Shown here: positions 55,240 through 63,993 of the stretch, piece by piece
How the letters are laid out: each line of letters starts with the position of its first letter
Numbering within the stretch: position 1 is the stretch's first letter
Assembly: GCF_002278135.3 (NCBI RefSeq)
Contig: NZ_CP029425.2
Location: 6,238,001 to 6,302,000 of the forward strand
Reading direction: 5' to 3'
Origin: Bradyrhizobium ottawaense
GTDB lineage: Bacteria > Pseudomonadota > Alphaproteobacteria > Rhizobiales > Xanthobacteraceae
DNA: 64,000 nucleotides
Program-made: the position numbers and the translations under genes
The notes under the pieces: model-generated
Told to the model about the DNA's origin: nothing
What the model saw: the letters and a program-made list of their open reading frames with translations, nothing else
Databases searched by the model: none

Positions 55240-55662
55240 ATGAACTCTCCCGCCGAGCGCTGGCGCACTGCGATGCTTTACGGCTGGGTTGCTGTCGGCA
55301 GCATCGTCGGCGGGCTGACGCGCTATCTCGTCGGGCTCGCGCTCGACACCGGGCCGGGCTTTCCCTTCGCGACGCTGTTCATCAACGCAACGGGCTCGCT
55401 GATCATCGGCTTCTACGCGACCTTGACCGGCCCCGACGGCCGTCTGCTGGCGCGGCCCGAGCACCGGCAATTCGTCATGACCGGGTTCTGCGGCGGCTAC
55501 ACCACCTTTTCGACCTTCAGCCTGGAGACCTTCCGCCTGTTCCACGGCGGCATGAGATACACCGCGCTCGCCTATATCGCGGCGTCGGTGATCTGCTGGC
55601 TGGTGTCGGTGTGGGCAGGCCATATGATGGCGAGCCGCTACAACCGCTTGACGAGGAACTGA
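55240..55662 (+). CDS. crcB: Fluoride channel CrcB/Fluc, second copy
   Basis: A 140-residue four-helix protein: VGSIVGGLTRYLVGLALDTG, GFPFATLFINATGSLIIGFY, and FVMTGFCGGYTTFSTFSLET. It differs from the first CrcB and probably forms a heterodimer or an independent homodimer. The start lies 200 bases after crcB1, with the repeat between them. Confidence 0.93.
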   Translation: MNSPAERWRTAMLYGWVAVGSIVGGLTRYLVGLALDTGPGFPFATLFINATGSLIIGFYATLTGPDGRLLARPEHRQFVMTGFCGGYTTFSTFSLETFRLFHGGMRYTALAYIAASVICWLVSVWAGHMMASRYNRLTRN

Positions 55663-55664
55663 CC

Positions 55665-56006
55665 ATGCAAATCCCCAATCAGGCAGTTTCGCTCCGGATC
55701 TTCATCGGCGAGAGCGACCATTTCGACGGCAAGCCGCTTTATGAAGCGATCGTGATGACCGCGCGCGAGCGGCACCTTGCCGGCGCCACCGTGCTGCGCG
55801 GCCCCATGGGCTTCGGCAAATCGAGCCGGCTGCATACGTCGAAGATCCTGCGGCTTTCTGAAGATTTACCGCTCTTGATCGAGATCGTCGACAGCGAGGA
55901 CAACATCAACGCATTCCTGCCCATCCTGGATGGCATGATGTCGAGCGGGCTGATCACCTTGGAGAAGGTGCAGGTCCTGCAATATGGTGCGAAGGCCGCA
56001 GGCTGA
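55665..56006 (+). CDS. DUF190 domain protein
   Basis: A 113-residue cytoplasmic protein: AVSLRIFIGESDHFDGKPLY, HLAGATVLRGPMGFGKSSRL, and a C-terminal beta segment SSGLITLEKVQVLQY. DUF190 proteins are commonly encoded beside crcB (established) and have a PII-like fold. It may regulate the channel. It starts two bases after the crcB2 stop, so it is translated in the same operon. Confidence 0.93.
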   Translation: MQIPNQAVSLRIFIGESDHFDGKPLYEAIVMTARERHLAGATVLRGPMGFGKSSRLHTSKILRLSEDLPLLIEIVDSEDNINAFLPILDGMMSSGLITLEKVQVLQYGAKAAG

Positions 56007-56050
56007 TCGCTGCGGCGGGGAACTCGAGCCCGCCGTGTCCGGGAGGCGGA

Positions 56051-56356
56051 ATGAACAATACTGTCACCAAGCCGAAGACGCGGACCAGGACCAAGGTCGA
56101 GCGGCCGAAGCTGCACAAGGTCATCCTGATCAACGACGACTACACGCCGCGCGAATTCGTCACCATGATCCTGAAGGCCGAATTCCGCATGACCGAGGAT
56201 CAGGCCTACAAGGTGATGATCACTGCGCACAAGCTCGGCGCCTGCGTCGTCGCCGTGTTCACCAGGGACGTCGCCGAGACCAAGGCCACCCGCGCCACCG
56301 ACGCCGGCCGCGCCAAGGGCTATCCGCTGCTGTTCACGACGGAGCCGGAGGAGTAG
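56051..56356 (+). CDS. clpS: ATP-dependent Clp protease adaptor ClpS
   Basis: A 101-residue adaptor: HKVILINDDYTPREFVTMIL and AHKLGACVVAVFTRDVAETK match ClpS. It delivers N-degron substrates to ClpAP. No clpA is adjacent, so this is probably a second ClpS paralogue. It lies 44 bases after the fluoride operon on the same strand, with CGGGAGGCGG before the ATG; read-through from that operon is possible. Confidence 0.93.
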   Translation: MNNTVTKPKTRTRTKVERPKLHKVILINDDYTPREFVTMILKAEFRMTEDQAYKVMITAHKLGACVVAVFTRDVAETKATRATDAGRAKGYPLLFTTEPEE

Positions 56357-56435
56357 CGGCGCTATCTGCCCGCTTCGGGTCAATTTTAGCGATCCGCGCT
56401 ACCGCAGGTTCAATCTCCTGTGTCACCACAACGCG

Positions 56436-57197
56436 ATGACAGTCGCACTGCGCAAACAGCTCGCGCTCGAGCCCGCCCGCCCCGAAACCTCGTTCGGTCC
56501 GTTCAAGCTCCTGCATGCCCTGCCCTGGCTGATCCTGGCGGCTGCAATGCGGGTGATCGCGTTCGGCGGCGGCGCCGTGGCACTGCCGGCCATCATCGTT
56601 TCCGACATTTCGGTGCTGCTGGCGTTCTTTGCGACGGCACGACAATCGATCGAGGCGGCCGGCGGCCAATCCTCGCTCGGCACGCTGACATTGGGCGACC
56701 AGTTCAAGCTCTCCTTCTCGATCCTGTGGCGGATCATGCTCGTGACGATCGCTGCGGCGCTCAGCGCCGCAGCGATCGGCTATGAGGCTTCGTATCATCT
56801 GATGGCAGGCCTCGACGGCATGGCATTCGACCAGTTCACCCATCCCGGTCGATTCTGGAGCGCATGGATCGCCGCACTCGTGCTGCTCATGATCGTCCGT
56901 GCCGAGCGCGACGACGGCAACGTCGCCCTGTTTGCCGCCATAGGCGAATTCGCGCGGCGCGGACTGTGGCTCGGCGCCGCCGTCATCGTCCTCGGCAGCG
57001 TCAACGTCGCCCTCGCCTATGGACAGGAAGCGGTGCGCAGCGCGATCTGGAATTTCTGGCAGACCTCGTCGGCGACCCAGTTCAGCAAGAACCTGATCTA
57101 TTTCGTCTTCATCTTCAGCTTTGCCATGCTGCGGCTGTGGATCACTCTGACGATCCTGACGCTTGGGCTGAGGCAGTCGTATGTGCGCGCTGACTAG
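56436..57197 (+). CDS. Integral membrane protein, unknown function
   Basis: A 253-residue protein with about five to six hydrophobic segments (LPWLILAAAMRVIAFGGGAV, IMLVTIAAALSAAAIGYEAS, WIAALVLLMIVRA, and a C-terminal FVFIFSFAMLRLWITLTILT). The N-terminal 25 residues are polar. I recognise no family. The gene stands alone between clpS and the cyclase gene, which is convergent with it. Confidence 0.75.
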   Translation: MTVALRKQLALEPARPETSFGPFKLLHALPWLILAAAMRVIAFGGGAVALPAIIVSDISVLLAFFATARQSIEAAGGQSSLGTLTLGDQFKLSFSILWRIMLVTIAAALSAAAIGYEASYHLMAGLDGMAFDQFTHPGRFWSAWIAALVLLMIVRAERDDGNVALFAAIGEFARRGLWLGAAVIVLGSVNVALAYGQEAVRSAIWNFWQTSSATQFSKNLIYFVFIFSFAMLRLWITLTILTLGLRQSYVRAD

Positions 57198-57218
57198 TTC
57201 CGCCGACGGTGCCGTCCG

Positions 57219-58409
57219 CTAGGCCATCACAACCGGCGTCTCCTCGCCGAGCCCGTACACGCGCTGCGCCTTGGAAAATCCCGCGATCGGAAACTCGCCG
57301 AGCTCGCGCCAGTCGTGGCGGCAGACATTGGCAAAACCTTCCGAGGCAACGACGGTCCGCCCCAGGCGGCCCGTGATCTTCTCGAGCCTTGCGGCAAGGT
57401 TCACGGCGGGACCAATGCAGGTGAAGTCGAGGCGGTTGCCGCCGCCGATATTGCCGTAGAGGATGTTGCCGACGTGCAGCGCGACGCCGAAGCGGAAGCG
57501 CTCGACGGCCTCGCCAACCGGAAAGGTCAGCGCCTCGACGCTGGCGCGGGACTCGCGCGCCGCTTCCAGCACGCGCGTGCAGACATGGGCGGCATCGCCG
57601 ACATATTCGTCGATCGGGAACACAGCGAGCAGGCCGTCGCCCATGAATTTCAGCACTTCGCCGCCATGGCCGCGGATCGCGGTGACCTGACAGTCGAAAT
57701 AGTGATTGAGGATCTCGACCACGGTCTCGGCCGGCAGCCGGTCCGACAGCGCGGTGAAGCCGCGCAGATCCGACAGCCAGATCGCGGCCTGCATGGTGTC
57801 GTTGTGACCGCGGCGGATCTGCCCGCCGAGGATGCGCGCGCCGGCGCGGTTGCCGACATAGGTGTCGAGCAGCATCTCGGCGGTGCGGCGCAGGCTGATG
57901 ATCTCGCTGACGCGCGCCAGCGGCGTCACGATGGAGCGGATCGCCGCGATGTGGTCGTCGGTGAAGCCGCCGGGATGCCGTGTCACCCAGCTCGTCGCGT
58001 GGACCGAGCCGTCGAGAAACGGCATCGGCACCGCGATGTAGTCGGTCGCTCCTTCGGCGCGCAGGTCGTCGAGGATCGGAAACCGCTTGTTGTCGGGATC
58101 GCCGATGCGCCCCCTGACTTCGATCCCCTGCTCGAACACGATGCGGAGCGGGCTCGCGGCGAATTCGGGCGTATCGAGGATCTCGAAATCGACGGTGCCG
58201 ACCTCGACCTCCTCGCCCTGCCGCCAGATGAAGTTGCGGCCGAAGATCTCCGGATGCAGCGTGCGGATGAAGATGCCGAACCGCCACAGCGGCAGGCCGG
58301 CGTCGACCAGATGCTCGCAGACGTCCGCGATCATCTCGGCCGGGGTGCCTGACGACCGCGCGCCGTCGATCAGCCAGTTGGTGATGCGCTGGAGCTCGGA
58401 GCTTTGCAT
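57219..58409 (-). CDS. Class III adenylate/guanylate cyclase
   Basis: A 396-residue protein. Residues 1-200 form a sensory region (YIAVPMPFLDGSVHATSWVT suggests a GAF-like fold), and the C-terminal part is a class III cyclase. The catalytic core has the metal Asp in WLSDLRGFTALSDRL and GEVLKFMGDGLLAVFP, then VNLAARLEKITGR. It should make cAMP or cGMP. It has no membrane helix, so it is probably a cytoplasmic sensor-cyclase. ATG 58409. Confidence 0.92.
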   Translation of the reverse strand: MQSSELQRITNWLIDGARSSGTPAEMIADVCEHLVDAGLPLWRFGIFIRTLHPEIFGRNFIWRQGEEVEVGTVDFEILDTPEFAASPLRIVFEQGIEVRGRIGDPDNKRFPILDDLRAEGATDYIAVPMPFLDGSVHATSWVTRHPGGFTDDHIAAIRSIVTPLARVSEIISLRRTAEMLLDTYVGNRAGARILGGQIRRGHNDTMQAAIWLSDLRGFTALSDRLPAETVVEILNHYFDCQVTAIRGHGGEVLKFMGDGLLAVFPIDEYVGDAAHVCTRVLEAARESRASVEALTFPVGEAVERFRFGVALHVGNILYGNIGGGNRLDFTCIGPAVNLAARLEKITGRLGRTVVASEGFANVCRHDWRELGEFPIAGFSKAQRVYGLGEETPVVMA

Positions 58410-58471
58410 GCCCGCATTTGCGGACGAAGTTGTAGCGCCGTCAAGCTGCGCGGTGGGCTAGTACCGCGACA

Positions 58472-59560
58472 TCAACGCCCCACCTGCCCGCGATCGCGCA
58501 AAAAGTGGTCGGCGAGCACGCAGGCCATCATGGCTTCGCCGACGGGGACGGCGCGGATGCCGACGCAGGGGTCGTGACGGCCTTTCGTGAAGATTTCGGT
58601 CTCGGCCCCCTTGCGATCGACGGTGAGACGCGGCTGCAGGATCGACGAGGTCGGCTTCACCGCGAAACGCACCACCACCGGCTGCCCCGTGGAGATGCCG
58701 CCCAGCACGCCGCCGGCATGGTTGGACAAAAAGCGCGTGCCGTCATTGCCGGTGCGCATCTCGTCGGCATTCTCCTCGCCGGTCAATTCCGCCGCGCCGA
58801 AACCGGCGCCGATCTCGACGCCCTTCACCGCGTTGATGGTCATCATCGCGCCCGCCAGATCGGAATCGAGCTTGGCGTAGATCGGCGCGCCAAGGCCGGC
58901 CGGCACGCCTTCGGCGACCACCTCGATCACCGCGCCGATCGAGGAGCCGTTCTTGCGGATGCCGTCGAGATAGGTCTCGAAGAACGCGGCCTTGTCCTTG
59001 TCCGGGCAGAAGAACGGATTTTTGGCGATCTCGTCCCAGTCCCACTTCGCACGGTCGATCTTGTGCGGGCCGATCTGCACCAGCGCGCCGCGCACCTTCA
59101 CGTCGGGCAGCACCTTGCGCGCGATGGCACCGGCGGCAACGCGCGTCGCGGTCTCGCGCGCCGAGGAGCGGCCGCCGCCGCGATAATCGCGCAGGCCGTA
59201 TTTGGCTTCATAGGTGAAGTCGGCGTGACCGGGCCGAAACTTGTCCTTGATCTCGGAATAGTCCTTGGAGCGCTGGTCGGTGTTCTCGATCAGGAGCCCA
59301 ATCGGCGTGCCGGTCGTCACCTGCACGCCGGTCTCCGGATGCGCCATCACGCCGGAGAGGATCTTGACCTGGTCCGGCTCCTGGCGCTGGGTGGTGAAGC
59401 GCGACTGGCCCGGCCGGCGGCGATCGAGGTCCTGCTGGATGTCGGCCTCGGTGAGCGGGATCATGGGCGGACAGCCGTCGACCACGCAGCCGATTGCCAC
59501 CCCATGGCTCTCGCCGAAAGTGGTGACGCGGAACATGTGGCCGAAGGTATTGAAGGACAT
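58472..59560 (-). CDS. aroC: Chorismate synthase
   Basis: A 362-residue flavin-dependent enzyme making chorismate from EPSP, the last shared step of the aromatic pathway. Signatures: [73 protein letters not shown] and the C-terminal [21 protein letters not shown] 59560 (SFNTFGHMF) is the usual start. Standalone. Confidence 0.97.
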   Translation of the reverse strand: MSFNTFGHMFRVTTFGESHGVAIGCVVDGCPPMIPLTEADIQQDLDRRRPGQSRFTTQRQEPDQVKILSGVMAHPETGVQVTTGTPIGLLIENTDQRSKDYSEIKDKFRPGHADFTYEAKYGLRDYRGGGRSSARETATRVAAGAIARKVLPDVKVRGALVQIGPHKIDRAKWDWDEIAKNPFFCPDKDKAAFFETYLDGIRKNGSSIGAVIEVVAEGVPAGLGAPIYAKLDSDLAGAMMTINAVKGVEIGAGFGAAELTGEENADEMRTGNDGTRFLSNHAGGVLGGISTGQPVVVRFAVKPTSSILQPRLTVDRKGAETEIFTKGRHDPCVGIRAVPVGEAMMACVLADHFLRDRGQVGR

Positions 59561-59630
59561 CGCTGCTCGCTGGCTCGGTTCCGGCGTGTGGTAACGCGCC
59601 CTCGATGGAGGGTCAAATGCGTACCACATT

Positions 59631-59720
59631 CGTCATGGCCGGGCTTGTCCCGGCCATCCACGTTCTAGCTGCCGCGAGCGCGAAAGTCCGTGGATGCCCG
59701 GGACAAGCACGGGCATGACG
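59631..59720. repeat. Palindromic intergenic repeat, CGTCATGGCCGGGC type
   Basis: A 90-bp element with outer arms CGTCATGGCCGGGCTTGTCC and GGACAAGCACGGGCATGACG, and inner arms CATCCACG/CGTGGATG. Fourth palindrome class in this window; it lies between aroC and the histidine phosphatase gene. Confidence 0.75.
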
Positions 59721-59741
59721 GCGGAGATTGCGGCGGCACCG

Positions 59742-60341
59742 TTAGCTATGCTTCTCCAGCCGGCCGTCGCGGAACACGTAGACGGCGCCCTGCTCGATAT
59801 AGAGCTCGGCGGCACTGACGGGGGTCTCCAGGCCGAGTGACACCATCAGGGCCCGGCAGGTCCCGCCATGGGCGACCGCGACGATGTCGGTCCGCAGCTG
59901 GTCGTACCAGGCGCGAACGCGGACCTGCACGTCGGCATAGGTCTCCCCGCCGTCGGGGCCGACCGTCCATTTGTCGGCGAGGCGCCTGGCATAGACGCCG
60001 GGATCCTTCGCCTCGCTCTCGGCCAACGTCAGACCTTCCCAGACGCCATAGCCGATCTCGCGCAGGCGATCGTCGAGCGCGTAATCCGCCACCGGCAGCT
60101 CTAACTTGGCGCGCGCGAGTTCCATGGTCTGGCGCGCACGGCCGAGCGGGCTCGACACATAGGGTAACGCCGCCTTGTCGCGGCCCTCGCGCTTGAACAG
60201 ATCGGCGAGAATGCTGCCGGCCTGCACGGCCTGACCACGTCCGCGCGCGTTCAGCGGAACGTCCTTGGTGCCCTGAAGCCTCCCGAGCGCATTCCACTCG
60301 GTCTCACCATGGCGAAGGTAATAGATCGTGGGCACGGGCAT
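59742..60341 (-). CDS. Histidine phosphatase (phosphoglycerate mutase-like)
   Basis: A 199-residue enzyme with the RHGETEWN phosphohistidine motif near residue 10, SSPLGRARQTMELAR, the catalytic REIGYGVWEGLTLAE and VAHGGTCRALM. The substrate may be a sugar phosphate or another phosphorylated metabolite. It follows fabI by 13 bases and is likely in the same transcript. Confidence 0.92.
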   Translation of the reverse strand: MPVPTIYYLRHGETEWNALGRLQGTKDVPLNARGRGQAVQAGSILADLFKREGRDKAALPYVSSPLGRARQTMELARAKLELPVADYALDDRLREIGYGVWEGLTLAESEAKDPGVYARRLADKWTVGPDGGETYADVQVRVRAWYDQLRTDIVAVAHGGTCRALMVSLGLETPVSAAELYIEQGAVYVFRDGRLEKHS

Positions 60342-60354
60342 TCCGGATTTGAGG

Positions 60355-61170
60355 CTAGTCCTTGCCGCCGAACGAGATGTCCGGCGCGTCCGGGCGCTTC
60401 ATGCCGAGCACGTGATAGCCGGAATCGACGTGATGCACTTCGCCGGTGACGCCGCGCGAGAGGTCGGAGAGGAAATACAGCGCACTGCCGCCGACGTCCT
60501 CGGTCGACACGTTGCGCCGCATCGGCGCGTTGGCCTCGTTCCACTTCAGGATATAGCGGAAGTCGCCGATGCCGGACGCCGCGAGCGTCTTGATCGGACC
60601 TGCCGAGATCGCGTTGACGCGGATGTTCTTCTCGCCGAGGTCGGCGGCGAGATAGCGCACGCTGGCCTCCAGCGCCGCCTTGGCGACGCCCATCACGTTG
60701 TAATGCGGCATCCACTTCTCGGCGCCGTAATAGCTGAGCGTGATCAGCGAGCCGCCGTCGGTCATCAGCTTCTCGGCGCGCTGCGCCACCGCCGTGAACG
60801 AGTAGCAGGAGATCAGCATCGACTTGGAGAAATTCTCCTGCGTGGTGTCGACGTAGCGGCCGTCGAGCTGTTCGCCATAGGCGATCGCGTGCACCAGGAA
60901 GTCGATCTTGCCCCATTTCTCCTTCAGCACCGCGAACGCGGCATCGATGGTCGCGGCATCCGTGACATCGCAATGGCCGAGCACGAGACCGCCGATCTCG
61001 GCGGCGAGCGGCTCGACGCGCTTCTTCAGCGCATCGCCCTGATAGGTAAAGGCGAGCTCGGCGCCGGCGGCGTGGCATGCCTTGGCGATGCCCCAGGCGA
61101 TCGAGCGGTTGTTGGCAACGCCGAGGACCACTCCGCGCTTTCCTTGCATCAGACCCGAATTCTGCGCCAT
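60355..61170 (-). CDS. fabI: Enoyl-[acyl-carrier-protein] reductase (NADH) FabI
   Basis: A 271-residue SDR-type enoyl-ACP reductase, the last step of fatty-acid elongation. The cofactor site GKRGVVLGVANNRSIAWGIA and the catalytic YYGAEKWMPHYNVMGVAKAA (Tyr-x6-Tyr, then Lys) are diagnostic for FabI. It lies divergently from the ECF sigma gene. Confidence 0.96.
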   Translation of the reverse strand: MAQNSGLMQGKRGVVLGVANNRSIAWGIAKACHAAGAELAFTYQGDALKKRVEPLAAEIGGLVLGHCDVTDAATIDAAFAVLKEKWGKIDFLVHAIAYGEQLDGRYVDTTQENFSKSMLISCYSFTAVAQRAEKLMTDGGSLITLSYYGAEKWMPHYNVMGVAKAALEASVRYLAADLGEKNIRVNAISAGPIKTLAASGIGDFRYILKWNEANAPMRRNVSTEDVGGSALYFLSDLSRGVTGEVHHVDSGYHVLGMKRPDAPDISFGGKD

Positions 61171-61270
61171 TTTTGAACGTCCCGTCGAACTCTTGGTGAG
61201 GTCTGGAGGTACACCAGCCCTCCCCTGCGGTACAGCCCTAATACGCTGCGTTAACGCTGTTTCGAGCGCC

Positions 61271-61298
61271 GGAATAGCCGTTCCGTTCGGGTGTTATG
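61271..61298 (+). promoter_or_regulatory. Candidate ECF-type promoter
   Basis: GGAAT, a 17-base spacer, then GTTATG, 46 bases before the sigma gene start. It resembles the GGAAC-N18-cGTT pattern of EcfG-type promoters but is not exact. It would make the sigma gene part of a stress regulon or autoregulated. Confidence 0.4.
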
Positions 61299-61343
61299 AT
61301 CGCTATAGGCGCTCGCGCCTGATACCAGGACGTCAAGACCGCA

Positions 61344-61832
61344 ATGAGTGCGTTTCGCCAGAGTGTGGAAGCCATGATCCCGGCGTTGCGCCGCTACGCC
61401 CGCGCGCTCACGCGCGACGCGGACGCGGCCGACGATCTGGTGCAGGACACGCTGGTGCGAGCACTGCGTTCGGAGCGATTGTTTCTCGGAGGCGACGTCA
61501 GGAGCTGGCTCTACACGATCCTGACCAACCTCAACAAGAACCGGCGGCGCTCGCTGGCGAGGCGGCCGCAGTTCATGCAGCTGACGGAGAACAACCCGGA
61601 TGCCAGCGGCACCGAAGCCGAAGGACGCGACATCGAGAGGGCGCTGGCGACGCTCGTCGAGGAGCAACGCTCGGTGTTGCTCCTCGTGATGCTGGAAGGC
61701 ATGAGCTACCGCGAGGTCGCCGACATCCAGGGCGTGCCGATCGGCACCGTGATGTCGCGCCTCGCCCGTGCCCGCGCCCACGTCAAGGCCTCGCTGGAGG
61801 GCGAGCGCCCGACGCTCAGGCGGGTGAAATGA
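61344..61832 (+). CDS. ECF-family RNA polymerase sigma factor
   Basis: A 162-residue sigma-70 family factor containing region 2 (AMIPALRRYARALTRDADAA, DDLVQDTLVRAL, DVRSWLYTILTNL) and region 4 (LLLVMLEGMSYREVADIQGV, PIGTVMSRLARARAHV). Typical ECF size. It is followed by a membrane anti-sigma gene after about 105 bases. Confidence 0.93.
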   Translation: MSAFRQSVEAMIPALRRYARALTRDADAADDLVQDTLVRALRSERLFLGGDVRSWLYTILTNLNKNRRRSLARRPQFMQLTENNPDASGTEAEGRDIERALATLVEEQRSVLLLVMLEGMSYREVADIQGVPIGTVMSRLARARAHVKASLEGERPTLRRVK

Positions 61833-61938
61833 TGGCAGGGTTGATGCATCGCGTGTCATCCGCCAGCAGCATGAAGATGAGCTACGCGACGTCGAGCTTT
61901 GAACGACATTTAAGGCCACAGAGCCAGAGACGATTGAT

Positions 61939-62709
61939 ATGAACGACCGCAATATCCCAGTGACCGAGGACGAACTGCACGCCTATGTCGACGGCGAGCT
62001 GCCGGCCGAGCGCCGCGCCGACGTCGAGGCCTGGCTCGCCGCCCATCCTGAAGAGGCCGAGCGCGTGCAGTCCTGGCGCGCCATGGCGGAGATGCTGCAC
62101 GCCCGCTACGATGCCGTCGCCCAGGAGCCGGTGCCGGCCCGGCTGGAGCTCGAGCGGCTGGAACGCCGCCCGCGGCAATGGCTCTATGGCGCCGCGGCGG
62201 CCGTGCTGGTCGCCTTCGTCGCCGGCGGCGCCGCCGGCTGGGTCGGGCATGGCGCCGCCAATGCCCCCTCCACCTTCCGGAGCTTTACCGCGGACGCGCT
62301 CGACGCCCACCGCCTCTATGTCGTGGAGGTCCGCCACCCCGTCGAGGTCGGCGGCAATGAGCGCGACCACCTGCAGGCCTGGCTGACCCGGCGCTGCGGC
62401 TGGACCGTGTTCGCGCCGAACCTGGAGGCGAGCGGACTGAAGCTCGTCGGCGGCCGGCTGTTGCCGGGACCGAACGGTCCGGCCTCGTTCCTGATGTATG
62501 AGGGCGCCTCGGGCGAGCGCTACACGATCTACACCGCCAAGACCGAGAATGGTGCGACGCAAATGCGCTACGCCAAAACGGACAAGGACGGCGCGCTGTT
62601 CTGGGCCGAGCGCGGCGTCGGCTACGTCGTCAGCGGCGGCGGTGATCGCGACCGGCTGACCCGGGTGGCGCAGGCGGTGTATGATCAGGCCGAGAAAAAC
62701 GGCACCTAG
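61939..62709 (+). CDS. Membrane anti-sigma factor
   Basis: A 256-residue protein. The N-terminal anti-sigma domain (EDELHAYVDGELPAERRADV and AAHPEEAERVQSWRAM) is without the zinc Cys pair of the ZAS type. One transmembrane helix (WLYGAAAAVLVAFVAGGAAG) follows, then a C-terminal periplasmic domain with VRHPVEVGGNERDHLQAWLT, CGWTVFAPNLEASGLKLVGG. It should hold the sigma factor at the membrane and release it on a periplasmic signal. Confidence 0.92.
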   Translation: MNDRNIPVTEDELHAYVDGELPAERRADVEAWLAAHPEEAERVQSWRAMAEMLHARYDAVAQEPVPARLELERLERRPRQWLYGAAAAVLVAFVAGGAAGWVGHGAANAPSTFRSFTADALDAHRLYVVEVRHPVEVGGNERDHLQAWLTRRCGWTVFAPNLEASGLKLVGGRLLPGPNGPASFLMYEGASGERYTIYTAKTENGATQMRYAKTDKDGALFWAERGVGYVVSGGGDRDRLTRVAQAVYDQAEKNGT

Positions 62710-63017
62710 ACAGCCGCTCGAGGGCGGTGCCTAGATTCCGTCATTGAAAATTTGGAATGAAGACATCGGCGCGTCTCATTATCGCACCGGATGATCACGC
62801 GAAAATGAGCAGCGTTCGATCCGCCGATCGACGCGGGCGGCCTCGATTGGGGTTTTTGGTACCGCGCTGGTCCCCCTCTCGAGGCCGCACCTTTTTATCG
62901 GCTGCCCCGCCGGGCAACCGACACGTCTCGAACGTCAGCGTCGAAGCGCGAGCCGCGCTTCAGGCGTATGTTGAGCATCATCCTTTTGGGAAGAGAATGC
63001 TCCGATCGTCGGGATGA
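62710..63017. other. 300-bp gap without a convincing gene
   Basis: The plus-strand frame at 62757-63017 has no ribosome site and no family resemblance and is most likely chance. Nothing else is visible before the inverted repeat at 63018. Confidence 0.5.
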
Positions 63018-63039
63018 CTCGGCTAGCGCCCTAGCCGAG
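63018..63039. terminator. Hairpin overlapping the dnaJ-like stop
   Basis: CTCGGCTAG and CTAGCCGAG pair perfectly around CGCC; the right arm includes the stop codon of the DnaJ-like gene. No T run follows on the minus strand, so termination is possible but uncertain. Confidence 0.4.
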
Positions 63040-63993
63040 CCCGCTACGTGGATTGTAGGGGTGTTGGTCCCGCCACTTCTCCATCAATGCTTCAAGCTCG
63101 GCGTCGTTCCCGTCCGGTAGCATAATCCTGATGGTGACGAAGAGATCCCCGGTTCCGCCAGATTTCGGCAATCCCTTACCTTTGAGGCGGAAGGTCCGGC
63201 CACTGGAGGTATTTTTCGGAACCGAAAGCTCCACGGCATTGCCGAGGGTGGGCACGCGGACCTTGGCTCCGAGCACCGCCTCGTAGAGCGTCACCGGCAG
63301 ATCGATCCGCAAGTCGGCGCCCTCGACCTTGAAGTGGGCGTGCGGCGCGATGTTGATGGTGATCAGGAGATCGCCGGGCGGATGGCCCTGCGCGGACTCG
63401 CCCTGTCCCCGGAGCCGGATCTGCTGGCCCTCAGTGACGCCGGCCGGAATCTTGACGTTGAGCTCCTTGCCTGTCGGCAGCCGGACGCGCTTCTCGCCGC
63501 CCTTGACCGACTCTTCCAGCGAGACGGACATGGCGACATTCACGTCGAGATCGAGCCCGACGCCGCCGGTGTCGAATTCGAACTGCCCGGCGCCGCCGGC
63601 CCCAGGCCGGGCGCCGCGCATCCCGCCGCCGAACATGCTGTTGAGGATATCCTCGAACGCGCCGCCGCCCTGGCCGGGGCCGCCGCCGGAGCGGAACGTA
63701 TAGCTTTCGAACCCGCCGGGGCCGGCGCGGCCGCGCGGCCCGCCACCGCCCGGAAAACCCTGGAAGCGCGGCTTGCCGTCGGCGTCGATCTCGCCGCGGT
63801 CGAACTGCTTGCGCTTGTCCTCGTCGCCGATGATCTCGTTCGCCGAGTTGATCTCGGAGAAGCGTTCGGCGGCCTTGGGGTCGTCCTTGTTGCTGTCGGG
63901 ATGATGCTTCTTGGCAAGCTTGCGATAGGCGCTTTTGATCGCGGCAGCGCTGGCGCTCCGCGGCACCCCCAAGACCTCATAGGGGTCGCGCAT
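63031..63993 (-). CDS. DnaJ/CbpA-type co-chaperone
   Basis: A 320-residue DnaJ-family co-chaperone. J domain 1-65 ([20 protein letters not shown], then [14 protein letters not shown] with the HPD motif), a Gly/Phe-rich linker (residues 75-135), and a C-terminal substrate-binding domain ([40 protein letters not shown] [19 protein letters not shown]). It lacks the zinc-finger repeats of DnaJ, so it is CbpA-like. It stimulates DnaK ATPase. The start at 63993 is seven bases from the window end. Confidence 0.93.
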   Translation of the reverse strand: MRDPYEVLGVPRSASAAAIKSAYRKLAKKHHPDSNKDDPKAAERFSEINSANEIIGDEDKRKQFDRGEIDADGKPRFQGFPGGGGPRGRAGPGGFESYTFRSGGGPGQGGGAFEDILNSMFGGGMRGARPGAGGAGQFEFDTGGVGLDLDVNVAMSVSLEESVKGGEKRVRLPTGKELNVKIPAGVTEGQQIRLRGQGESAQGHPPGDLLITINIAPHAHFKVEGADLRIDLPVTLYEAVLGAKVRVPTLGNAVELSVPKNTSSGRTFRLKGKGLPKSGGTGDLFVTIRIMLPDGNDAELEALMEKWRDQHPYNPRSGLG

